A stretch of 64,000 nt of DNA from Bifidobacterium margollesii (GTDB lineage Bacteria > Actinomycetota > Actinomycetes > Actinomycetales > Bifidobacteriaceae): NCBI RefSeq assembly GCF_002860355.1, contig NZ_NMWU01000024.1, forward strand, positions 1 to 64,000, written 5' to 3'. Both the position numbers and the translations under genes were made by a program. Shown piece by piece: positions 1 to 7,706 of this stretch. Positions within the stretch are counted from its first letter, which is position 1. Each line of letters starts with the position of its first letter. Below the pieces are notes generated by a model that ran no database searches, was not told where the DNA came from, and saw nothing but the letters and a program-made list of their open reading frames with translations.

Positions 1-159
1 CCGCAGGGCGGCGCCTACTGGATCGTCAAGGCCGTGAACACCACCGGCAGCCAGGGCGCGACGCTCACCATCACCGGGTCGAGCGCCGAGACCAGGTGGC
101 TGCTCAAAGGAGCGGCGGCCGGCGACAAGGTCGACACGGTCAGCCCCGGCAGCGGCCTG
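1..159 (+). pseudogene. 3' part of an unrecognised protein, truncated
   Basis: Frame 1 is open from the first base and reads as a plausible protein rich in Gly, Thr and Ser (for example AYWIVKAVNTTGSQGATLTI) up to about base 159. After that the frame stays open to 471 but becomes Arg/His/Pro-rich shadow sequence, so the true coding part seems to end at a junction near 140-160. The low-complexity composition would suit a phage structural protein, but I do not recognise the family. It adjoins transposase debris and an att-like site, so it probably belongs to an element lying left of the window. Confidence 0.3.
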
Positions 160-355
160 ACCAGCCGGCCGGTGGTATGGCGACCGTCCTCGCATCGCCG
201 CACCGCAGCAGCACGCGCACGCTCAGACCATCCACAAAATGCAGATCAAGGACACGCGACTTCATCTCCTGCGAATACATCACGGACTCCAATCCAGACG
301 CCAAGGCGCCCAACTTTTCGTCCGCGCCCCCTTTCCACACGCTCACACGGCCCAC
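140..355 (-). pseudogene. unrecognised 71-residue ORF or fragment
   Basis: This minus-strand frame has natural protein composition (for example RVLDLHFVDGLSVRVLLRCG), unlike the plus-strand reading of the same bases. It could start at GTG 355, two bases after the stop of the transposase remnant upstream, or be the out-of-frame continuation of a larger broken gene. I recognise no family. Its tail overlaps the truncated plus-strand frame, so at least one of the two is not a functional gene. It is best treated as part of the mobile-element scar. Confidence 0.3.
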
Positions 356-357
356 TT

Positions 358-597
358 TCAATTGAACACACACAGCTTGCAGAACCGGTCGTACCCCATG
401 AACGGCATCCTGCCCGGGAACAGCATCGCGTACACCTCGTCGTCCATCTTCGTCTCCACGTCCTTGTATGAGACGCCGAGCCGGTCGGTCGCGTCGAACA
501 CGTCGAACACGCTGTGCTTCGACATGCCGTAACCCACGGCTATCGCGTTGCGCGACAACCCCTGATCGTGAAGCCTGAGCACGAGCTTCACCTTGAT
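358..597 (-). pseudogene. IS21-family transposase (IstA-like) remnant, internally deleted
   Basis: The minus-strand frame shows a helix-turn-helix region typical of IstA N-termini (IKVKLVLRLHDQGLS, then GYGMSKHSV, then DDEVYAMLFPGR). Intact IstA proteins are about 400-500 residues with an RNase H-like catalytic core. Here the reading jumps straight after the LFPGR motif to MGYDRFCKL and stops at 358, so the catalytic domain is gone and no IstB follows. No start codon sits at the beginning of the homology. The assignment rests on recalled IS21 motifs. The copy is dead and marks past insertion-sequence activity beside the att-like site. Confidence 0.55.
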
Positions 598-665
598 CCC
601 AGCGAAAACCAGCCCACCCAAACCCAGCCGGACAAGCCAAACAAACGCCCGCCCAAATATGATGT

Positions 666-694
666 CGCAAGTTCGAATCCCGCTGTCCCGACGG
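666..694 (+). other. tRNA 3' end, probable attR site
   Basis: The bases from the T arm through the 3' acceptor strand of a tRNA are present (GTTCGAATCCCGC followed by TGTCCCGAC), but no 5' half precedes them. The T stem is imperfect: GCAAG against CCCGC pairs at only three of five positions, as expected if the left part came from an incoming element. A terminator follows directly. Integrases commonly use tRNA 3' ends and leave such a fragment at the distal junction, so the integrated element should lie to the left. The tRNA species cannot be assigned because the anticodon is absent. Confidence 0.55.
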
Positions 695-697
695 CAA

Positions 698-739
698 GAG
701 TCCTGCTCACGCAAGGGAGACAGGACTCCTCCTTCTTTT
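698..739 (+). terminator. Rho-independent terminator after the tRNA fragment
   Basis: GAGTCCTG (698-705) pairs with CAGGACTC (721-728), followed by a C/T-rich tail ending in TTTT. This looks like the original terminator of the tRNA gene whose 3' end precedes it. Confidence 0.7.
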
Positions 740-845
740 GCATTTTGCAGATGTTGCAGGGCTATAACCTTGCGACGATATCTTTCTCGATGGCCGAAGG
801 CTTGGTAGTAGGGGCGTACCGCAGTCCAAGTCATCTGAAATACGC

Positions 846-886
846 CGACGGACCCAGTTCATCGGGATGATGAGCCGGGTCCGTCG
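846..886 (-). terminator. hairpin downstream of the SSB-like gene
   Basis: CGACGGACCC (846-855) and GGGTCCGTCG (877-886) are perfect inverted repeats with a 21-base loop, starting 15 bases past the SSB-like stop on the minus strand. There is no strong T run. Nothing gene-like is visible between 740 and 845. Confidence 0.45.
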
Positions 887-900
887 ATTGCGAGAAGAAA

Positions 901-1407
901 TTAGAACTCGGGGTCGGCGGTCCAGGGATCAGCGGTCTCGTCGTCCCAGTGGTACCCGCCGCCTGCGACGGGCCGTGCCGTACCAGTACCGGCCGAGTCC
1001 GCCGTGTCGGTGCGGGCTCGAGCGGCGTCGGCGCGCGCCTGGCGAAGGAGATCGATACCGATGGTGTCGATGATGACGACGGGGTCGGCGTGCACCGTGC
1101 CCTGCCGGTCGGTCCAGGTCTCGGGCGCGTCGAGCCGCCCGGTAGCGACGACGGGCGTGCCCTTGGCGAGCCGACCGTCGGCGACGAGCCGGCCGACGAG
1201 GTCGGCCGTCGGGCCGAACGCCTTGAGGATGACGACCAGCGTGACGCCGGTGTCCTCCCACCGTCGGGTCTCGGGGTTGCGGCGGCGTTCGGATTTGAGC
1301 AGGCGGATCGCGGCGAAGCTACGGCGGCCGTCCCGTCCTGCCCTGTAGACGGGTTCGCGTCCGATGTTGCCGTCGGCGCGCAGCGTGGGTGTGATGATGT
1401 CAGTCAT
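901..1407 (-). CDS. single-stranded DNA-binding protein (SSB-like), 168 aa
   Basis: The protein looks like an OB-fold SSB: a compact N-terminal domain of about 110 residues with beta-strand segments (SFAAIRLLKSERRRNPETRRW, LAKGTPVVATGRLDAPETW) and a variable linker ending in the acidic DPWTADPEF tail, which resembles the SSB tip that recruits partner proteins. SSB binds ssDNA in replication, repair and transformation. The start ATG follows AAAGGAAC at good spacing. The housekeeping ssb usually sits with rpsF and rpsR, which are absent here, so this is probably a second, accessory copy. Its place beside an att-like site supports a mobile or horizontally acquired origin. Confidence 0.75.
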   Translation of the reverse strand: MTDIITPTLRADGNIGREPVYRAGRDGRRSFAAIRLLKSERRRNPETRRWEDTGVTLVVILKAFGPTADLVGRLVADGRLAKGTPVVATGRLDAPETWTDRQGTVHADPVVIIDTIGIDLLRQARADAARARTDTADSAGTGTARPVAGGGYHWDDETADPWTADPEF

Positions 1408-1469
1408 AGTGATGTTCCTTTCTTGGTTGTTCTACATATATCAACCGGACAAACGGGAAAAGGAGCGCA

Positions 1470-2093
1470 TCATGGCCGGGACCGTCGATCCCACACGGGC
1501 ACGGTTCCCTCGGGCACCGGCTCGCCTATGGGGATCCCGTCGCACGAGTATCCGAACTCGTGGTCGCCGATATGGAGCCGGCCGGAGGATCGGTTGGACA
1601 GGACGATCAGACGAAGAAAGCATCGAAGGAGCTCCTCCCCTCCGCTTTCGTTTGCCGCTGCGGCAGTCCCAAGAAGGAACGCATACTCCTGATTGCAGCC
1701 GTATTCCTTACTCCCTCCACTGCAGTAGGGAGACACGTATCGGGAGCGAACGGCGAGAAAGACCATTTCCCATTCATCAGGTCCGGCCGCAGCGAGCAGT
1801 CCCATCCGCTGATCCAGCGTCAGATACCGACGTCCGAAACGGCCGCTGAGCGCGATCATCCACGCCGGGCTGATCGCATACTCGAGGCGATCCAGACTAT
1901 CGTCCGAAGGGACGATACCCAGACTGTCCCTCATTTTCATGGGCCTGCGGAAGTGTTCGTCGGCCCGGCCTAACAACGGGTGGCCGAGGATTTCGCCGAC
2001 CGTTTCCGCTGATGCCAGACCGAGATCGAGCGTCTGGTCGAGCAGCGGGTATTCCCGCTTGGCCTTTTGCCTGGTACCGTCTTCGTGACGCAT
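1470..2093 (-). CDS. hypothetical protein, 207 aa
   Basis: I do not recognise this protein. It is soluble-looking, with no signal peptide or membrane segment, mixed charge and some helical stretches. Start 2093 is chosen because AAAGGGA precedes it at normal spacing; the frame extends upstream to 2138 without a good ribosome site. It lies 62 bases upstream of the SSB-like gene on the same strand, so the two may be cotranscribed. The neighbourhood (att-like scar on one side, surface protein on the other) suggests accessory DNA. Confidence 0.5.
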   Translation of the reverse strand: MRHEDGTRQKAKREYPLLDQTLDLGLASAETVGEILGHPLLGRADEHFRRPMKMRDSLGIVPSDDSLDRLEYAISPAWMIALSGRFGRRYLTLDQRMGLLAAAGPDEWEMVFLAVRSRYVSPYCSGGSKEYGCNQEYAFLLGTAAAANESGGEELLRCFLRLIVLSNRSSGRLHIGDHEFGYSCDGIPIGEPVPEGTVPVWDRRSRP

Positions 2094-2481
2094 TTCATTC
2101 CCTTTCCATCGTTGCGTATCGGGATGCACCAAGTGCAACCGGACAATTTCACAAATTGGGTGATTTCACTGAGTTTTCTGGGCGGATCCCGAACTACGCA
2201 CACGCGCCACTCGCCGCGGCCGGAGTTCCCTTGTATACTCCACCACGGCCATCCCGAAACCCCAGTCCAAGAAACAGCCCCCGTATACGAAGAATAGGCC
2301 TTTCGCAACGCAGTCGGTTTCGCTGCAGTCACCGACCAAGCCATGCGAAGTCGCCTCTACGTAGACGCATGTAGATTCCCCGCGTCATGTCCGGGCGTGC
2401 GGACAATGTTGATGGTGCAGTTCAGTGCTGTTGGTAGTGCAGTTCGGTTCAGTGCAGTAGCGAGTGGTGAGAGGGGACGCC
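2094..2481 (+). promoter_or_regulatory. 388-bp upstream region of the surface protein with imperfect direct repeats
   Basis: No convincing gene is visible here. Bases 2415-2460 hold nested direct repeats: GTGCAGTTC at 2415-2423 and 2437-2445, and TTCAGTGC at 2421-2428 and 2448-2455, ending just before the ribosome-binding site GAGAGGGG of the surface-protein gene. Repeats so close to a start could tune or phase-vary expression, but they are too few and irregular to claim slipped-strand switching. Promoter elements could not be assigned. Confidence 0.4.
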
Positions 2482-5400
2482 ATGCGTCTGTTCAGGAGCT
2501 CAGCGAAACAGATAATGATCGCATTGGTCGTAGCAGCCGCAATGCTGTTGAGCGGCATAGGCATCGCCAGTGCCGCGGAGGGCGACGGCGTCTACAATCC
2601 CGACGCCCCGGCCGTTGAAGTCGGCAAGGACGGCTCCAAAACCAAAGTCACCGTCAAGCTGTATCGGGACAAGGATCACATGGATCCGTTCGACTCGACC
2701 GCCGACAAGCTCAAGGTGGGCGAAACCCTCTACGGCTACATCGAATGGGATTGGGATGAATCCGAAAAGCCCACATTGGAAAGCCCCACACGCTTCTACA
2801 CGTTTCCCGACAACATCAGTGTCAGGAACATCGAACCGAATGACCTGTTCGATGGCCAGGGCAACGTGGCGGGAACATGGTGGATCAGCAACGGTCTGGC
2901 CTATGAGAAGTGGAACGAAGACTGGCTGCGTCAGCACGGCTCCGACATCAAATCGTTCGTGAGCTTCGACTTCACGCTCAAAGGCGATGGCGGCGTCGAC
3001 AGCAACAAGGAGACGGTCACCTTCCCCGGTACCGGTTCGGGCATCACCATCCAGCTCGATAAAACCGAGATAGAGGGCGGCAAGGATTGGACGGTCAACG
3101 ACGACGGCACCGTAACGTTCACCGTCACGCTCAACAACAGGTTCGATGTCAGCAACCTCGTGGTCACCGACATGATGGGCACGAACTTCCGGTTCGCGCC
3201 CGAAAGCTTCCGGTTTGACGGCAAGACGATTGCGGCGGACGGTGTCTCCGTGGACGGGCAGCAAGCCACCGTAAGGCTCGGCAGCGTCAAAACCGCCGAC
3301 GGCAATGGCCACAAGCTCACCTACAAGGCCACGCTTTCCGAGGCGGCACTCAGCAAGCTCGCGCAGGGCGAGAAGCTCGACGACGCCGACAACACCGCCA
3401 CATGGCAGTGGGATGGCAGCAATCCGGGAGGCAGCGAGCCGAACAGCGCCCATACCACACCCGATCTCTCCTATCGGATGGTGGACAAGGGCGATGGTGC
3501 AGCCGACGGCAGCGCGGGCATCAAATGGACGGTGAACCTCAACGTCGGCAACCTCAAGGCCGACATGGGCGACTACGTCTTCACCGACACCCTGAAGTCC
3601 GGCCATAAGTACGCCGGCTCCTACACCGTCTATGAAGGCGCCAGCGGGAACAACATCTACGCCACCGGCACACTGGATCCCACGGCCACGAGCTTCACCT
3701 ACACGTTCCCCCAGGATGCCGGACGGCGGCAATACCGCATCGTCTACCACACCAGGCTCGACGACCCGAAATCGCATGGCAGCGCGGTCAACAACGCGCA
3801 GGCCACTCCGCCGCCCAACTCCGGGCGGCCCAACGGCAGCGACGTCGGCGTGTTCACACCCGACATCGACTACATCCATAAGCAGCTTGATTCGAGCGCA
3901 TCCACGAACGACGCCGGCGAAGCCACCTGGACCTCGACCATCTACACCTCCCGCATGCCGAAATCGACCGACCCCACCACACTCGAATTCGCCGACGCGC
4001 TGAACGGTCAGCCGAACGGCTCTACCTTCCATTTCACAGCCAAACCGACGTTCACGATCGGAAGCGCCACCCTCGTGGAGGGAACCGACTACGATTTCAC
4101 GCGGTCCTTCACGCCCGGCAAAGACACATCATTCAACGTCAAATTCAAAGGCGACTCCGTCAAGGCCGCCTTCGGCGCCGCCGACATCATCGTCACCTAC
4201 GCCACCGTGTGCAGCGGAACGCCCGGCGACTACGCCAACCGTTCCCTCGTCAAGTTCGGCAGCAACCCCAGTCAGGGCTACAATGCGGTGGACCACGTCG
4301 ACAAAACCAATCTGGTCTCCAAAACCGGCAAACTCCACAGGGACAGCCGCTTCCAGTGGAGCACGATCGATCCGAACGACACCTCAGTGGGCGCATGGGT
4401 GGCCAACTGGACCGTCGTGGTGAACGAGGATGCCGATCCCAACAACCATCATGGTCAGGTGAACACCGAGGGCAAGCCCATCGTGGTGCGAGAAACCCTA
4501 CCCGAGGGCATGAGCTACGTGCCGGGCGGCAAATACGACATTCAGGCGGGTCTGGATGTCGGCCCATTCAGGAATCAGGACCTTGACAAGACCATCACCT
4601 CCAACAACAACGGCCGGCTCGAATTCACCATCCCCACGGACAATCTGCGGCAGAACGACGGCTACTACAAGGCCTTCGCCACGCTCACCTATCAGACCGC
4701 AGCCAAGGGAACAGGCAAGGACGTAGCCTTCACCAACACCGCGAGCGCATCGACGAACGGCACCGATCTCGGCGGCGGCTCCGCCACGGTCACCGGCAGG
4801 AATCCCGTGATCGACAAGACAGCCCATGCCGAGGAGCAGCTCAACCATGTGCGCTACACCATTGCGGTGAACCCCGAGGGCGTCGACACCGTGCCGGACT
4901 CCGACACGGTGACGCTTTCCGACGTGATGGATGCCAAGGGAACCTTCCTGCCCGGTTCGATGCGGATCACCAATGATGCCACGGACGGCAGGCTTGATGT
5001 GCCCGTCAGGCTCGAAGACGTCACCGACGCCGACGGCAATCCGACGCAGAAACTCACGATCACCCTGCCGGATGCCACGCCAGTGAGGGTCGTCTACGAC
5101 GTCATGCCCTCCGGCAGGCCCGGAGACAAGGTGAATCTCAGGAATGTGGCCACGCTGGAAGGGCAGCGTGGCGGCAGCGCAACCAACGAAAGGGAGTGGG
5201 GCGTCACCAACGCGCAGGCCGGCACGTCGGGTACGGCCGGCTCCATCGCCATCATCAAGGTGGATGCGTCGTACCTGTCCCGGACTCTGCCGGGCGCCAG
5301 GTTCGCGCTCTACAAAGTAGACATGAACAAGCTGGGCAAGCCGTCCAACGGCAAGGTCACCGACGAGCAGGTCGAGACCGCGGCAGCGAAGGTACGCGCC

Positions 5401-5814
5401 GGTACGACCGATGCCAACGGCTCGCTGGAATTCGGCACCGCGGAGGATCCACTCGACAACTACGCGCTCTACTATTTCGTGGAGACCGAAGCCCCCACCT
5501 TCACCAGGGATGATGGCACTGTGGTGAAGTACGTCCTTGACTCCACCAAGCACTATGCGATGATCAGGGGCGACAACGACGCCGAGTATCAGAAGGCGCT
5601 CGACAAAGCCCGGAGCTTCGGGCTGCCGGTGTCGACCAACACGACGTTCACGGTTGCCGACGAGCGCATCCCAGTGCCGGTCAACACGCTGCCGCTCACC
5701 GGCGGTTTCGGCGTGCAGATCGGCTGGGCGGCCATCGGAGGCCTGTTTCTGATCGTCATCGGCACTGCCATGACGCTGGCCGCCCGACGCCACGGCAAGC
5801 GTCACCAGGCGTAG
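2482..5814 (+). CDS. LPXTG-anchored multidomain surface protein (pilin/adhesin-like), 1110 aa
   Basis: The N-terminus is a Sec signal peptide (charged start, hydrophobic core, likely cut after IASA near residue 33). The C-terminus is a sortase signal: LPLTG at residues 1070-1074, a hydrophobic span and a basic tail. The body contains several successive Ig-like or isopeptide-forming fimbrial-type domains, each opening with a lysine-containing strand (YRMVDK, YIHKQ, LVSKTG, PVIDKTA). Residues about 920-1066 resemble a SpaA-type prealbumin-like domain with an E-box (YYFVETEAP, Glu around 1001-1003). It would be covalently attached to peptidoglycan or a pilus and act in adhesion. No sortase or second pilin lies nearby, so it depends on enzymes encoded elsewhere. 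ATG 2482 is preferred over the upstream GTG 2464 because GAGAGGGG precedes it. Confidence 0.85.
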   Translation: MRLFRSSAKQIMIALVVAAAMLLSGIGIASAAEGDGVYNPDAPAVEVGKDGSKTKVTVKLYRDKDHMDPFDSTADKLKVGETLYGYIEWDWDESEKPTLESPTRFYTFPDNISVRNIEPNDLFDGQGNVAGTWWISNGLAYEKWNEDWLRQHGSDIKSFVSFDFTLKGDGGVDSNKETVTFPGTGSGITIQLDKTEIEGGKDWTVNDDGTVTFTVTLNNRFDVSNLVVTDMMGTNFRFAPESFRFDGKTIAADGVSVDGQQATVRLGSVKTADGNGHKLTYKATLSEAALSKLAQGEKLDDADNTATWQWDGSNPGGSEPNSAHTTPDLSYRMVDKGDGAADGSAGIKWTVNLNVGNLKADMGDYVFTDTLKSGHKYAGSYTVYEGASGNNIYATGTLDPTATSFTYTFPQDAGRRQYRIVYHTRLDDPKSHGSAVNNAQATPPPNSGRPNGSDVGVFTPDIDYIHKQLDSSASTNDAGEATWTSTIYTSRMPKSTDPTTLEFADALNGQPNGSTFHFTAKPTFTIGSATLVEGTDYDFTRSFTPGKDTSFNVKFKGDSVKAAFGAADIIVTYATVCSGTPGDYANRSLVKFGSNPSQGYNAVDHVDKTNLVSKTGKLHRDSRFQWSTIDPNDTSVGAWVANWTVVVNEDADPNNHHGQVNTEGKPIVVRETLPEGMSYVPGGKYDIQAGLDVGPFRNQDLDKTITSNNNGRLEFTIPTDNLRQNDGYYKAFATLTYQTAAKGTGKDVAFTNTASASTNGTDLGGGSATVTGRNPVIDKTAHAEEQLNHVRYTIAVNPEGVDTVPDSDTVTLSDVMDAKGTFLPGSMRITNDATDGRLDVPVRLEDVTDADGNPTQKLTITLPDATPVRVVYDVMPSGRPGDKVNLRNVATLEGQRGGSATNEREWGVTNAQAGTSGTAGSIAIIKVDASYLSRTLPGARFALYKVDMNKLGKPSNGKVTDEQVETAAAKVRAGTTDANGSLEFGTAEDPLDNYALYYFVETEAPTFTRDDGTVVKYVLDSTKHYAMIRGDNDAEYQKALDKARSFGLPVSTNTTFTVADERIPVPVNTLPLTGGFGVQIGWAAIGGLFLIVIGTAMTLAARRHGKRHQA

Positions 5815-5835
5815 GCACGGCAACGTGCAGGGAAA

Positions 5836-6477
5836 TCAGCCGGGAAATTCGCTACGGAGCATGTCGGCGACGGCGTCGGCCAGCCGCGCGTGGCTCCTCG
5901 CATCCATGTGCAGCTTGTCGGCGTCACTGGCTTCGGCCACGGCGGCCGCGTCGAGGAACAGCCATCCGTTCTCCTCGGCGACACTGCGGTAGAACGGCGC
6001 CAGACGGTGCGAACGCTCCACGGAATCCTCGGCGAAGCCCACATACGGGCTACGCGAAATCCCGGGTTTGACGGCGATCGGCGACACCAGCAGAATCCGA
6101 GGGGCGGGACCGCATCCGCCGTACGGATAGTCGCGGATCGTCGCACACACCTGACCGGCCGCCGCGGCGATGGTGCGCGGCGACGCGTGGAACAGCTCCT
6201 TGAGATCATTCGTGCCGAGACTTACGATCACGCAGTCGAGCGGACGATGGGACTGCAATATGATCGGCAGCGCGTGAATGCCCGCACGCTGCGGTTCCAG
6301 CGGATTATCGAACACCGTGGTCCGCCCGCCCATCCCCTCCTCGATCACACGCCACTCCGGGGCGAGCATCGTGGCGAGCCGACCGGTCCAGCGAACGTCG
6401 AACGGATGCCGTGTTCCCGGATGGAGCGGATCGGTGCCGAACGTGTTGGAATCACCGAAGCAAAGCAGAGTTCTCAT
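5836..6477 (-). CDS. SGNH/GDSL-family hydrolase (esterase-like), 213 aa
   Basis: The family motifs are visible: block I CFGDSNTFG with the catalytic Ser near residue 10, block III SLGTNDL, and a C-terminal Asp-His region (DKLHMDARSH). This is the small arylesterase/acyl-hydrolase type found in carbohydrate esterases and lipases; the substrate cannot be told from sequence. No signal peptide is present, so it is cytoplasmic. The start lies only three bases beyond the LysR stop on the same strand, so the two are probably cotranscribed. It converges with the surface-protein gene across a 21-base gap. Confidence 0.85.
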   Translation of the reverse strand: MRTLLCFGDSNTFGTDPLHPGTRHPFDVRWTGRLATMLAPEWRVIEEGMGGRTTVFDNPLEPQRAGIHALPIILQSHRPLDCVIVSLGTNDLKELFHASPRTIAAAAGQVCATIRDYPYGGCGPAPRILLVSPIAVKPGISRSPYVGFAEDSVERSHRLAPFYRSVAEENGWLFLDAAAVAEASDADKLHMDARSHARLADAVADMLRSEFPG

Positions 6478-6480
6478 GCT

Positions 6481-7443
6481 TCATGATGGTACACGTCCAA
6501 TATGACCGGAGGTGAGATCCACATCCTCGGCGGTGGCCGTGGACAGCAGCATTGATACGGCGAGATCGGCGATATATGAGGCCATCGGCGAAAGCTCCCA
6601 ATCCTTGCGGGTCACCAGAGCGAACGTATCGTAGATCGGCTCCTCAAACGACGTGGTGTACACGGTCGACGGGAAATCCACGTCCATGGCCACCGCCTTC
6701 GGCAGGATCGTATCCCCCAGACCGTGGGCCACCAGATCGACCGCCGCGCCCACCGTTTCGATCTCGATGATCGGTTCCAGCGTGATGCCATGCATCTGCG
6801 CCTGCTGGGCGAGCTGACGGCGGGACGGATCATGCCATCCATGGTGGGCGTCATAGAGGATCAACGGCTCGGCGGGAATGTCCTCGACCCGCATCGGCCG
6901 TGCGCACCGCTCCGGCTTGGAACTGGCCCACACGATCTCCTGCCGCATCAGCGGCGTGATCTCCAATCCCTCGGACGGCACCGGCAGACATAGCAGACCC
7001 GCCTCCAGTTCACCGTCACGCACTGCATCCGCCACTTCGAACGAATTCTGTCCGACAAGACGCAGATGTACGTTCGGATGCGCCTCGCAGAACACCGCCG
7101 CGAGTCCGGACAATCCGTAGTATCCGGCGTTGCGCAGAATCCCGAACGATACCGTACCCCCCTTTCCCGTCAGCAGCGACGTCAACGCGCTTTGCGCCCC
7201 CAGCGCACCGTCGAGCAGACGCTTCGCCCACGGCAGCAAGGTACGTCCGGCCGTGGTGAGCACTAGGCGACGCCCTCCTCGAACAAACAGCGGAAGACCG
7301 TAACTGGTTTCTATCTTGCGCACCAGCTCGCTCACCGTCGGCTGCGTCATGCCCATGTAGTCGGCGGCGGCGGTGAACGACCCCAATGTGGCGGCGTAGT
7401 AGAACGCCTGAACCTGCGTCAACGTCATCGAAGCGGCAGTCAT
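6481..7443 (-). CDS. LysR-family transcriptional regulator, 320 aa
   Basis: An N-terminal winged helix-turn-helix (GSFTAAADYMGMTQPTVSEL, about residues 22-41) is followed by a type 2 periplasmic-binding-like effector domain (TVSFGILRNAGYYGLS onward). Start 7443 follows AGGGGGG; the frame extends to 7548 without better signals. It is divergent from the aspartase-family gene across 263 bp, the usual arrangement of a LysR regulator and its target, so control of that gene is likely by inference. The effector is unknown. The downstream SGNH hydrolase may share its transcript. Confidence 0.88.
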   Translation of the reverse strand: MTAASMTLTQVQAFYYAATLGSFTAAADYMGMTQPTVSELVRKIETSYGLPLFVRGGRRLVLTTAGRTLLPWAKRLLDGALGAQSALTSLLTGKGGTVSFGILRNAGYYGLSGLAAVFCEAHPNVHLRLVGQNSFEVADAVRDGELEAGLLCLPVPSEGLEITPLMRQEIVWASSKPERCARPMRVEDIPAEPLILYDAHHGWHDPSRRQLAQQAQMHGITLEPIIEIETVGAAVDLVAHGLGDTILPKAVAMDVDFPSTVYTTSFEEPIYDTFALVTRKDWELSPMASYIADLAVSMLLSTATAEDVDLTSGHIGRVPS

Positions 7444-7706
7444 ATACCCCCCTATTCTTGTGAGCAACCAATCCATCGCACTGCCATGGCCAGCGGGATC
7501 ACTCCTCGAATCCATAGGCACCAACGATGCGGACAATCTACAATCCATAGGTTTTCCCTGTGTTAATTCAAGGAAGTGGTGCTCTTGTGCGATACATCAT
7601 GGGTGCGTATGGTCTGGAACTGTTGATTTCCACGGCGCACCCCCACGAAACCAGCACGCCGACACCTCGGCAAAACCGAGCATTACCGAACACCAGGAGG
7701 TTACCA

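Noticed and set aside
1970-2344. Minus-strand 124-codon frame upstream of the hypothetical gene
   Set aside because: Its composition is irregular (Trp, Arg, Ser, Thr), it overlaps the better-supported gene at 1470-2093 and it lacks a ribosome-binding site.
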